A stretch of 64,000 nt of DNA from Bretschneidera sinensis (Eukaryota; Streptophyta; Magnoliopsida; Brassicales; Akaniaceae): NCBI GenBank assembly GCA_023935145.1, contig CM043698.1, forward strand, positions 68,623,501 through 68,687,500, in the 5' to 3' direction. Each line of letters starts with the position of its first letter. Positions within the stretch are counted from its first letter, which is position 1. Under the pieces are notes generated by a model. That model was not told the DNA's origin and made no database searches. It saw only the letters and a program-made list of their open reading frames with translations. The position numbers were made by a program, and so were the translations under genes. This document shows positions 1 through 10,671 of the stretch, in pieces.

Positions 1-790
1 AAAGTTAAGAAGATTTCATAATTATTAACTCAATAATTCGTTGATATTCACTTGTAAAATAATTATTCTAATACAAGATAATATCATTGCTTTGCTTTTG
101 TTTTTCAGTTGTACGTGTGCAGACGTGCAACGTAATATGTGGATAATCATGAGTGTTAATGTTTTCTAATTGTATCCGAAGATGCATTATATACATGTTT
201 TTTCTTACAAAAGTCTTAGGCACGCATAATATTGCACCGATGACCGAAATCAAAAACATATGACATGTTTTTTTGGAGCAAATTTCCTCTTTGCATGTGT
301 ATTTGTTTCTATTCTAAGCTAAATCAAAAAAAAGTTCAATATTGCTAAAAACTAATTGTAAGCTTCACTCACATGTGAACATAATAGAAAAGAGTCATAT
401 GGTTTTATGAAACCATGTCATATTTCTCTTTATAACAGTGGATAATAATTTAATCCAATTATTTCATTATTGTAATCATGTGAAAATTAAAGAGATTTCC
501 TCCTTTCTAACTCAATAACCCATTGACATCACTTGTAAAATACTTAATAAAAGATAATGTCTTTGCTTTGCTTTTGTTTTTTTAGCTATGTGTGTGCAGA
601 TGTAATATGTGGATAATCACGAGTTTGATTGTATACATGCTTCTACTTCTAAAAGTCCTAGGTGTGTATAGTACTGCACCAATTACTGAAATTAAAAGCA
701 TATCACACTTTTGTTTATTTCGGAGTTTCTTTTTGCTTGTATGACTTATTTTTTAGAAGTTAAACCTAAAGTCCAATACTAAAAATTAAT

Positions 791-2097
791 GGGTAAATTA
801 CAAAAAATACCTAAGGTTAGAGAGTAATTACAAAAACATACATGTAGTATAAGAAATTACAAAATCATACATGAAGTTTGTAGGTTACATTACAAAAACT
901 TTTCCCCATTAGTAATCCGATAAGTCAAACGTGATATTCTTGGTCAAATCTCAATCAACGTCATAAAAGATTTTGAAAACCCCTAAGCGCCCCTCAAATT
1001 ATCCAATTTAAATATGTAAATATTTATTTAAGTTAGATATGTCAATATTTTAGCATTTTGTGCATAGGTCTTCTTCTCCAACAACTCAATCCAACCTAAC
1101 ATTTTCAATCCAATGACTTTATTCATCAACTCTATCATCTATTTTCTTCCTTAAAAGCGATTTTTTGCTACCTTCACATAATTTTTTTTGTTCCTTTTCA
1201 AATAACCAAACAAAAAATCAAGAATAATAAAGTGTCTTCTTATTCTTCTTCAGATTTGGTGCATAACATCATTACGAGAATCGGGCCACTGCATAGCTCT
1301 CCTACATATCGTGTCAGCTTCTTCTTCTTTTTCCTCTGATCGGATGCACAACGACGCTGCAAGAACCTAGTTGCCACATTGCTCTCCTCCATATCACGTC
1401 AAATCCGATCTGTATTTGATCCACCACATCAAGAACCTAAACAAATAATGATAGCACAAGCACTTCATCATTAAATGAGTTCTATTCGTTTTAATAAAAA
1501 TAAATGATAAATGAAACAAAAAAATTAAAACCAATGTAACAATTACCTTGCATTGCTTACCTGCGCCTTAAAACCCTCGTTATCTTGGCGTTTGCTTGGG
1601 TCTTGTTTGGCCTCATTTCTCGAATCTTGAAACTTTAATGATTAATTTGAAGTGGGTTTTGGGGACTTATAATGGGTTCGATTGAATCTTATGGTTTTTC
1701 ATTCATTTTTCTTTAGATTTTTTTTCTTGTCGTTTTTATTTTGTGTTCCTTTAGATTTCTTGGCATATAGTTTCATAATTTTTTGTCATTTTCAAAAAAA
1801 AAAAACTGTTCATATTTTTTTAGGTTAATAAATTGGAGATCTAGGGTTAAAAATTGGGGATTTAGGGTTACATTTATCTATAGAAGATGGAGAAAAGATA
1901 TGGTGCGTTAGGTCAACTGTTTAATTTTTGTGTTTTTAATTTAGCTAAATGTAATTTGGACAATTCATAAGCTGCATTAGAAGTTATCATATTGTGTTAG
2001 GTTAAATATGGTTAACGTACGTTTTTGTAATTTCTTATACCACAAGTATTTTTTTTGTAATTACCTCCTAATCTCAAATATTTTTTGTAATTTACCC
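791..2097. mobile_element. Mutator-like (MULE) non-autonomous element with 9-bp target duplication
   Basis: The left end starts GGGTAAATTACAAAAAATAC and the right end is its inverted copy; the terminal inverted repeats run for about 70 bp with modest divergence. The nine bases AAAATTAAT flank both sides exactly (782-790 and 2098-2106), the duplication size typical of Mutator-like transposons. The same junction without the insert occurs in a sister repeat at 3511-3530. The 1.1-kb interior carries no transposase that I can read, so it is non-autonomous. Whether it holds captured host sequence cannot be told by eye. Confidence 0.85.
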
Positions 2098-2384
2098 AAA
2101 ATTAATTGTAAACTTCACTAACATGCGAATAGAATGGAAAAGAATCATATAGTTTTATGAAAACATATGTAATATATGGTTATAAGTTAATTAAATTTTT
2201 TTTCTATTATTTGTAACCATTCAAAAATTAAGAAGATTTCATCTTTATTTAACTCAATAATTTGTTGATATCACTTGTAAAATAATTATTCTAATAGAAG
2301 ACAATGTCTTTGCTTTGCTTTTGCTTTTTAATTATAGACATAATATGTGAATAATCACGAATGTGACGGTTTTTTAATTGTAAT

Positions 2385-3330
2385 CAGTGTTTTTAGAGGC
2401 GAGGGCGTTGAGCGAGGTGGTTTGCCTCAATGAGGCGAGGAATAAGCCCCGAGGCGTTGGGACGTAAGCTTTTTGAAACATTTGGGCGTTTTGAATAAAT
2501 TAATATTAATTAAATTATAAAAATACTAAAAAATTAAAATAATATAAATAAATTAATTATTAATAAACTTTACTAACTTAAGACATATGAATAAATATTT
2601 ATCAAAATATTTTTACACAAATATCAAACAATTTGATGAAAATTTTAATCACATACGATATTAGACGTACACTATCGTTTGTTGCATATGTATCTATCAA
2701 TTTACACTATGGTCCTCTAGCATAGTGGCTCCATTTGTAATGACGTCCAATCAAAATGTTGAAAATTTAAAATTTTGACCTGAAAGACTGAAAATCTGGG
2801 TAAGTCTTTTGAATCTTTTGGGGTGTTTTGAAATTTTAATAAAATAATATTAATTAATTAATTAGAATAATAAAATAATTTTAATTAATTAATAAATTAA
2901 TTAATTTTTATCAAAGTTTAATACTTTACTAACTCTCTATAGTGTGACAATTAAAATTTTATAAATATTAATATATAAATTATATGAATTATAACTTATA
3001 TTTCTATATTGTTGTAATTTGTAAGTAATTAATTAAATAGTTTGTAATTATTATTAAGATACATAATATGTATTATATATTTATGAAGTGCAATAATGTC
3101 ACAACAAGAGTGTTAGCTTAGTGGTTAAGATTTAAGACACTTTAGGTCAAGGGTTCGAGCCTCAGGGAAGAAGATTTGAAGGGTTTATTATTAAAATGAT
3201 GTCGTTATGGTTAAATAGGTTGATTCCATTTAACTCCCTCGTTTTGAGGTCCACCTCAACAAATACGCTCCTGAGCTTTTTGGCCCGATTTCACCCCGAG
3301 CGCGCCCCAAGCCCGTTTTTTAAAACACTG
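2385..3330. mobile_element. hAT non-autonomous element (946 bp) with 8-bp target duplication
   Basis: The ends read CAGTGTTTTTAGAGGCGAGG and, inverted, CAGTGTTTTAAAAAACGGGC. ATTGTAAT flanks both sides exactly (2377-2384 and 3331-3338), as expected of hAT transposition. The first 150 bp closely match the inverted right end of the 6-kb element at 8220-14225, including the block around GGGAYGTAAGCTTTT, so it is probably a deletion derivative of the same family. No transposase is present. Confidence 0.85.
3108..3200 (+). repeat. tRNA-like / SINE-like head inside the hAT element
   Basis: A Pol III box A-like TAGCTTAGTGGTTAAG lies at 3114 and a box B-like GGTTCGAGCC at 3152-3161, with the spacing of a tRNA-derived promoter. 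No clover-leaf closes well and no A-rich tail or target duplication could be fixed. It lies within the hAT element, so it is either a nested SINE or part of that element. Confidence 0.4.
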
Positions 3331-4152
3331 ATTGTAATTGTTGTTACATTATACACACACTTTTACTTACAAAAGTCTTAGCCGCATAAATAGTAGTGTG
3401 CCAATGATTGTAATTAAAAACATATGACACCTTTGTTTAATTCAGAGGTTCTTTTTGCATGTATGACTTATAAATTTTAGTTTATATTAGAAATTAATCT
3501 AACAAAATTCCAACACTAAAAATTAATTGTAAGCTTCACTAACATGCGAATAGAATGGAAAAGGATCATATGGTTTTATGAAACCATATGTTATAGTTCA
3601 ATATTATTTTTGCTAACAATGGATAATTATTTAATCCAACTATTTGTAAATAATTATTACTTGGTAAATAATTATTTCAATCTATTTTTTTTAGTGAAAC
3701 GATGTTATACATGCACAATTATACTTATAACCAAAATAAATAACCAATAAATAATATAAATAACTCATATATTCAGTAGGATTCAAATCTAAGACCTTGC
3801 AATCCCATTACCTTATACTTTATTTTTTACGAGTAAATCAAAACCTTTAAAAGTTAGTTGTAAGCTTCATTAAAATGTCTTTCTCTCCAAGTATAAAATT
3901 TCATTTCGGATAGAATCAAATTTGAAAGCTTGTGATTAATTAGTTTTAAAATGTGAACTCTTGTAAGTTTGCAATAGCTATTTATAGTACTTTAAACTTA
4001 AGAATTTGTTTATATTTATCGGAAAATATTCGTGTGTGTAAACACAAAGTATCAATTCCATGAACTAAAAGGAGATATAATTAAATAATATATTTGTATA
4101 TACATCATAGGTAGGTTCTATAACGTTTCACTACTCAAAAGCGAAGCATCCG

Positions 4153-4250
4153 GTAAGAGATAAATTTTGCCATTGGATTGCAGGTTTTTCTCGTGACTTG
4201 GGTAAAGTAGTCAATACTATGGCTGATCTTCTGGCTTATGGCACTGCGTG
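4153..4250 (+). pseudogene. RNase H-like (RVT_3) fragment, 5' piece, interrupted by a hAT element
   Basis: One frame reads VRDKFCHWIAGFSRDLG followed by a TMADLLAYG stretch, which resembles the RVT_3-type RNase H domain found at the end of plant LINE-like elements (IRD...W.AGFSR...TMAELWAL). The reading stops at the hAT left end, and the domain seems to continue at 7798-7842 on the other side. It is a fragment with no start codon and no upstream reverse transcriptase in view. Confidence 0.6.
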
Positions 4251-4513
4251 TAGGGGTGACAATTTTGGACACAACACGTGAAACCGACACAATACGACAC
4301 AAAATAAAGCGTGTTAGTGTTGAGTATAATCGGGTTCGTGTCGTAATCGTGTCGTGTCGTGTCGTGTCGCGAGTTGACCCGCCAACCCGAAATGACACGA
4401 TTATGACACGATTAAATTCACAGGTTTGATGGGTCATGTTGACACGATTATGACTCATGACCTGTTTATGACCCATTTAAAAAATTTATCTATTAAATTA
4501 AAAAAAAAACTTA

Positions 4514-4516
<3 letters not shown>

Positions 4517-4554
<38 letters not shown>
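4517..4554. repeat. (TA)n microsatellite
   Basis: An uninterrupted TA dinucleotide run of about 19 units, inside the hAT element near its left subterminal region. Confidence 0.95.
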
Positions 4555-4559
<5 letters not shown>

Positions 4560-6899
4560 TAGATATTAATTTTACAAACTCAGGCCAAAACACAAACATT
4601 GCACTACCGAGTGCCGCCTCTCTCACCTCTCCATTTCTCTCTCGATCTCCAGTCGTTGACCATGCCGCCGCACCGGTCTAGTTGCTGATCCCTTCCTTCT
4701 TCTCTATTCTAAAGGCTAGTTTGCTGTTTGAATGAGCATGCTTAATGATTTTTACTAGAAACTGATTGATGTAAACATTTTCAAGATTTTCTTTATTAAT
4801 TCCTTTATGGATTTAAAGAACTCACATTTTCAGATATTAGTTTGTCTTAATTTTGATTATGTTTTCTTAGCTCTCTTTTTGGTATTAGCAACTTTATTCG
4901 GGATCTAAACCATTTTTTCTCCAAATTTTCGAGAATGTTACCTGATTGTAGTTGGGGCATGTGAATTTTCTGGGATAAGAGATAGAACGAGACCAAACAC
5001 GTCCTAATCTTCTGGGAAATGTTGTTGTTCTGCAATAATTATTAGTGAGCAAAATGTGAGTGTGTTGAATAACAGTAATTTGCATGTTCGAGCAACGAGT
5101 TTTATAATTATCCGTTTCTCAGATATTTTTTTTGAAGTCCTCTCTCAAGATTTTTGTTTCTGTTTTTTAGAACAGTGGTTTTGAAAAAGACAAAAGTAAC
5201 CCACTGTTTAGCAAAATGACTAAATCTCTATACAAGCATCATATATCTCAGCAACAAGCAAGGTAAATCCTTTTTCAATTTTGTCATATACAAATGCCAT
5301 AGTCTTTAACGGGTAAATTACATCGTTTTAAATTTTTAACTAGTTGTAATATTATTTTATAATAACTATTGTTTTCATTTGAGATGATTGATTTTGGTTT
5401 GTAACCATCTTACCACTTGCATAGAAATTCCTTTATATGGTTAGTTTGAGTTCATTTTTTTTTATTGAGTATGTCTCCTTTTTAAGTCCTTTTTTTTGTT
5501 TAAGTAAAAATTCAACAAATTAGCGTCGTCTGTGGGGATTGAAACCAAATTTGAATTATTTCAATTAGTTACGTTTCATTTTTGATGGAGTATGGTTTTA
5601 ATCATTCTCCTTCCTTTTTTATAATTTTTTATCTTCAAATTTTAACATAATCTTTCATTTACTGGAATCTATGGGCTAGTATGTAGATCTAACTTAGATC
5701 CCAAATTAGTACAAATTTATGATATTCTTATTCTAAATGTTCATTTATGGGTTAGAGATTCTTAGATGGAGGAGTTTGGTTTGTTTGGTGTTTACTGGAT
5801 TTTCTGATTCTTTACATTTCTGGTGTTCTATTTGATCTATTTATGTTTTTCTATTATATTCTCTCTAGCTTCTCTTTCTTCTCTTGTAGCCTTGGGTGTT
5901 TTTCTTGCATACTTCTTATGTACATCGGTAAGCATATGGATTTGGTCTTCTTAATAAATTTCACTTATAAAAATATTTTAATTTTTACTGTAGTTTTGTG
6001 CTGTTTGTAATTTTGCTTTTTCATCTATCTATGTTGTCTATTTCTTGACTCTTTTCTCCATTTTTTTTCTTCTGGTTCTTTGAAGCTTGGAGTAAATTTT
6101 CAAAGTTCTAAAACCTGACTTATCAGAAAAGGTTATAATAACTGACACTTTGGTACAAAATATCATCTATTTTTGGGTAATGGTTTAGTTGCAGGAATTA
6201 ATCTTATAAGTTCGTATAGTCTAAAAACACGAGTTTCCCTTATCATCAGGAATTATGCACTCTTAATTATTCTTTTAAACTTCCTTGAAATTGAGGATAT
6301 ATAGTTGGCCACTACTTGCTTATGGTGGGTATCACTTTCTTGGCTTAACTTTTGAGTTTGTTTCATAATTTTCTTTTTTGTATTCTATGGTGAGAGGAAA
6401 CCATTTTGCTTCTGTAATTCTAGTAATTCTATAACAAAAAATGTTACATATTGAGAAAGAAGGCATTTAAAATGAAAGTTATTCATTGCTTTTTCACTAC
6501 TATGTTTTCCTTTGCTTCCAATAAGAACCAAGGTTTTTCATCCTCAAGTTTACATTCTTACCTCTCTTGATTTTATCTAATTGCTTGATTTTATCACTTT
6601 CTCTACCTCCCTTGGAGGTCTTGATTTTGGTTTTCCTTTTTTCTTCTTTAGTAATCAAATGAAAGTTATTGCTTAATGGAGTTATGACAGAAACCATTAC
6701 AGATAAGTTTGTTTCTTGAACAATTTATTTGTACGACTTTTAATTGTTAGATGGGTAGACTATGGTGAATGAACTCACTTTGTGATTGTTTTAATTTTAA
6801 TGTGATGTAATTTTTTATTGAATTTATGGTTTAATTATTTCTTATGTTTGACTATATGTGTTTGTTTTTGAAATCTCTAATGTGTTGCTTTACATGTAG

Positions 6900-7219
6900 A
6901 TTGATGGAGATAAAGATGACATTATCGTTGAGACTTGTGATAGCATGAATGTGCTTGATGAAGAAGATGATGATGCAGTTGAGTTAGAGGAAGTAGTTGC
7001 TGCTATCAAATCTAAGAAAAAAGTGGAAAAGTATAAAAGAAAACTTACCTCACCAGTCTGAAGTTTTTTGACATGCTTCCTCTTGGAGATGATAAGAAAA
7101 AGAGATACAAGTGCAAGAGGTGTGGAAAAACATACGTTGCTGATGGTAACTTTGGAACAAGTAATATGAAACACAATATGAGAAATGGCTGCAAAAGCGA
7201 TAGAAAAGCTTACTACTGA
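6900..7219 (+). pseudogene. Truncated hAT transposase with BED zinc finger (DAYSLEEPER/RICESLEEPER-like), frameshifted
   Basis: An acidic N-terminal stretch (VETCDSMNVLDEEDDD) leads to a basic linker and then a BED-type zinc finger. The finger is visible as KYKRKLTSPV, then after a shift KFFDMLPL, then YKCKRCGKTYVADG with CxxC and a terminal H...C. Between V and K the expected Trp codon is lost: the sequence reads TCTGAAG, consistent with loss of one base, which gives a stop in the first frame. The finger then reads on in another frame to a stop at 7217. DNA-binding part only, not functional as read. Confidence 0.7.
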
Positions 7220-7797
7220 TGTAATGGATATGAATATGAATGAGAATGAATCATTTGCACCTCCATCTGAGGGTTCTGATGCTAATTTGGTTAGATAATG
7301 TTGTAATATTGTGTACTTGTAATTGGATGACTTATGACTTATGGTGTTATTGTTTCTCTCTTTCTTTTTCTTTTTTGCTTATGGTTGAACCAATATGGAT
7401 GATAGTTGATAACATAATGTTTATGCTATTAATTAGAATTTTTAATGTGTATTTGGATCATGAATATGTTGAAATTTGGATTATGAATGATTAGATGATA
7501 ATTTATATTTGCTTATGTAATAAACAGGTAATGGCGGGTTAATCGTGTCGTGTTGTCGTGTCGTGTCGTGTTGAAATTTAGATTATGAAAAATTATGCGT
7601 GTCGTGTTGAATTTAACACGACCTGTTTATTAAACGAGTTAAGCGTGTCATGTCGTGTTACCCGTTTAATAAACATGTCGTGTTCGTATTGGGTTTTCTT
7701 GACACGATTATTAATCGTGTCGTGTTCGTGTTCGTGTTGACCCATTTAATGTTACATCAAACTTCGACACGACCCGTCAACCCGAATTGAACAGTGT

Positions 7798-7842
7798 GAT
7801 GGCTTGAAATTGGCTAAAGAACTCCAACTATCAAAACTGAAA
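7798..7842 (+). pseudogene. RNase H-like (RVT_3) fragment, 3' piece
   Basis: Reads DGLKLAKELQLSKLKV, matching the segment of RVT_3 RNase H that follows the TMAELWAL motif found at the 3' end of the piece at 4153-4250. The sense relationship to the left piece supports insertion of the hAT element into an older LINE-derived sequence. Confidence 0.55.
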
Positions 7843-7849
7843 GTTTTTT

Positions 7850-8219
7850 TTTATCATTAAATGCATTTTTTTTATCAAAAATATAATAATAAGGCATTGA
7901 TGTCTCACTTTTGAGTGAGTTGTGGTATTATGCACCATACTTTGTATTATATATTTAGAGTGAGATAGAGATATAAATCATACGGTTAATGAAACCATGT
8001 GTCGTGGTTCAAACCTTAGTCAATCTTATTTTTGATAAGAGCATCCACCGATTTAATCCAACTTTGTTCACTTATTTCTTGTAATGTGAAGTGAAGATGG
8101 AAGAGTTCATCTTTATTAATTCAATAATTTGTTGATATCATTTGAAAAATAATTACTTAAATTTATTAACAAAGTTTTTGTTATACTTTAGTTTTGTTGA
8201 TAGTTTGTCTATTTCAAAG
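7850..8219. repeat. Further copy of the 0.45-kb tandem repeat, left of the 6-kb hAT
   Basis: The ATGAAACCATGTG landmark lies near 7989 and TTAATTCAATAATTTGTTGATATCA near 8115, in the order seen in the 1-3640 array. The copy is cut at 8219 by the hAT element. Confidence 0.65.
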
Positions 8220-9009
8220 CAATGTATTCGGAGGCGCTCTTGGGGTGAGTACCGGGACGAGACAGGCCAAAAATATTTCGGGGCGTCATCTTTTAGGTGT
8301 TTTGTTTTTAAGGCATACGTTTTTACTGTTGGGTCGTTCGCCCGGCCTAAAAACGTACGTTTTCTTTGCGCCTCGGGCGTACACCCAGTAAATATACTTT
8401 TTAAAAAGTTGTGTTGCAAAACTACTCGTTTTATGTTTAGAGTAAAGCCCTCTTTTATCAAAGTGACGTCCTATTGAGCAATGCTAGGGTTATTATCAAT
8501 TCTCTTCTTCTCGAGAATTCGCGATTACCAAATCCTAAAAATCAAAATCAAATCCTAATTCCTGAACCTAATACTCACTCTCTGTCTCTCACATCTACTT
8601 CTCAAAAACCAAAATCATAATTCCCTAAGTCTTTCAAGCACAGGCCACGACTCAAGGTTTGGATTTCTGCTTCAATTTCTTCAACAACGCACTAAACATT
8701 GAAAATTGATAAAGGTAAACCATTTTAGATTTTACGTATGATTTCTTGTGTATTATCTGTTTATGTGTTTGTTATAAAGTAATTAGTTAATTTACAACTA
8801 CTAGCAAGTAATCGAACGGTGGGGATGGTGTTTTCTTTGAAATGTTGAGGTGGGTTTTTTTGTTTGTTTGCCGTCTTTGGGCATTTGTATTTCTATATGG
8901 TTTCACATTTTCACCGTTTTAGTGGGTAAGTTATTATATATTTTAAGCTACCTGGTCTCTTTTCAGGCATGAACTTGATTTTTAGTGAAATGAACAAAGT
9001 GAAAATATG

Positions 9010-9910
9010 GAGTGTGGGGACTTGAGAGTTGAGACCAGTAGGTGAGGTTTACCCATTAGAAGATTGAATTTGTATTATTCACTGTTTTAAAACGGGAAGA
9101 TATTCATATCTTTTGAGCTTTTTAAGCATATTCTTCGTTTACCTGTAGATCTAGTTTCTGGTTCTATCTTCGATAAAAAAAAATAAAGTTGCTGTACCTC
9201 AGATGTGAAGGCACTAAATAATGAGCTTCACATATATTATGCTTCCTTGTGCACCACTGATCACAAGGATTCACTTCAGTGTTCTAGCAGTAAGCTAACA
9301 AGATTAGATTTTTTTTTTTCATTTCGGCTTTCTTGAAATAATATTCTTAAAACAATATATGAGAAAATATTCATGCTTGTACCATTTTCAGAAGCCATGT
9401 CAAGAAAAGCTTGAAGCTTCAGAGCCCATCTGTAATACATCATCCCTCTAACTGCAGCACCAATAATTATTAGTAGCAGAGAAAATAGATTGATAGATTA
9501 ATTTAAAAGGAGAAAATATTGTATCAATCACCAGTTCTGCACAGAGTTTGTCCTCTTAGGGAGACCCAATGACGAAGCTGAAAATTGTTTTCTTCGTTCT
9601 GCCAAAACTCATTGTCTCTTTTACAATTGAGTCACTCCATAAAGTTGTTCCGCTCATCTAACAAAGTCAATAAGACCAATTATTGAAGTTATTGACACAA
9701 AGTCAGCAAATAATAAATAGAGTTTTACTATGAGTGTGGGGACTTGAGAGTTGAGACCAGTAGGTGGGGTTTACCCATTAGAAGATTGAATTTGTATTAT
9801 TTACTGTTTTAAAACGGGAAGATATGCATATCTTTTGAGCTTTTTAAGCATATTCTTCGTTTACCTGTAGATCTAGTTCTGGTTCTATATTCGATAAAAA
9901 AAATAAAGTT
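9010..9910. repeat. About 180-bp direct duplication inside the hAT (9010-9190 and 9732-9910)
   Basis: Both copies begin AGTGTGGGGACTTGAGAG and end GATAAAAAAAATAAAGTT; by eye only a handful of differences separate them. They are separated by about 540 bp of non-coding leader. The high similarity suggests the duplication is young relative to the decay of the transposase. Confidence 0.9.
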
Positions 9911-10671
9911 TCTGGTGATAATTTTGGTTTAGGTTTGCGTGACTGGAAATTTATCGTCTTGTGGCAAAACAATTTGTGTCATTAGAAGCTTCAAAGTTTT
10001 CTGGTTATATTAGGTAGCCATTTTGTTCTCCAGTAGTACAAGGGCATTTCCAATGGGTTTATTTCTTCTTGTTTATTTTGCAAAATTTCCTACTATCTCA
10101 ACATCATATTATCTGTCCATTCAGCATTTGCTTTGATTCCTTTCAATTTTGAAATTTTCTCTGAGCATGCACTACCTTAGATTTTCAATTTCAAGTACTA
10201 TGGCTACGCTGATTCTCAAATTTTTAAAGTTATCTCATCTTAGAGAGAAAATGAATTTTACTCTGACCAGATTATATTAGAACAGTTCTAACAAGGGCAA
10301 CCTTTGTTATTTCCCTTAGATTTTCTGTCTGAATTCTAAAATGTAGATTTTTCTGTTAGAGAATAGAACAAGAGGGTAGAACAGTTGCACATATTAAAGT
10401 TACATCAATCAGAATTCAGAAAGTAAGATTTACTTTAACCATATAATAGAACAAGAGTTGTTCTAAACTAGTAACTCACTTAGCTTTCTTTGATTGACAA
10501 CCAATAATTAATGATAAGATTAATAAAAGCATGTGATTACATAAGACAATTTATGTTGGTCTATCATATGTTCATCTATATTCTAGATACATAAGAGTAT
10601 AGGACTGTTCTGTTCTGGATTCTCTTTGCTTGGCCATTGCTTTATTTCCACTTTCTTTGCTATATTTTTAG

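Larger units (their letters stand above)
1..4140. repeat. Degenerate tandem repeat array, about 0.43-0.48 kb unit, split by insertions
   Basis: Blocks at 1-790, 2098-2384 and 3331-about 3640 repeat the same order of landmarks: a stretch with ACTCAATAA then TTGATATCACTTGTAAAATA, a GCTTTGCTTTTG motif, then GGATAATCACGAG, then a region with ATGAAACCATRT. The ACTCAATAA landmark lies at 28, 511 and 2252. Once the 1.3-kb insertion is removed the spacings are about 483 and 425 bp. From about 3640 the copy diverges, and 3860-3960 resembles 14340-14460. No coding potential is seen. The origin (old satellite or multiplied element end) is not clear. Confidence 0.75.
4251..7795. mobile_element. hAT element rich in CGTGTCGTG repeats, about 3.5 kb, truncated
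   Basis: The left end TAGGGGTGACAATTTTGG and the many subterminal CGTGTCGTG and CACGAC motifs (4260-4470 and 7530-7790) are typical of a common plant hAT group. Both subterminal regions also share ACGGGTCG- and GACCCATTTAA-type motifs. The target duplication is poor (ACTGCGTG at 4243-4250 against ACAGTGTG at 7791-7798, 6 of 8), and the right end could lie a few bases either way. The interior keeps only a 5' exon of the transposase (6900-7219). No catalytic domain is present. Confidence 0.7.

Noticed and set aside
1850..1880. TAGGGTT motifs resembling plant telomere repeat
   Set aside because: Only two imperfect occurrences, inside the Mutator-like element. Not an array.
3770..3840. Possible tRNA-like box B on the minus strand
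   Set aside because: GATTTGAATCCTAC resembles box B, but no credible box A lies at the right distance.
4135..4476. Open frames of 113 (-) and 63 (+) codons with Arg/Thr/Asp repeats
   Set aside because: They are produced by the CGTGTCGTG subterminal repeats of the hAT element and are not proteins.
8142..8477. Open frames of 111 (+) and 102 (-) codons
   Set aside because: They span the junction of the tandem repeat and the hAT left end, so they cannot be a single evolved gene.
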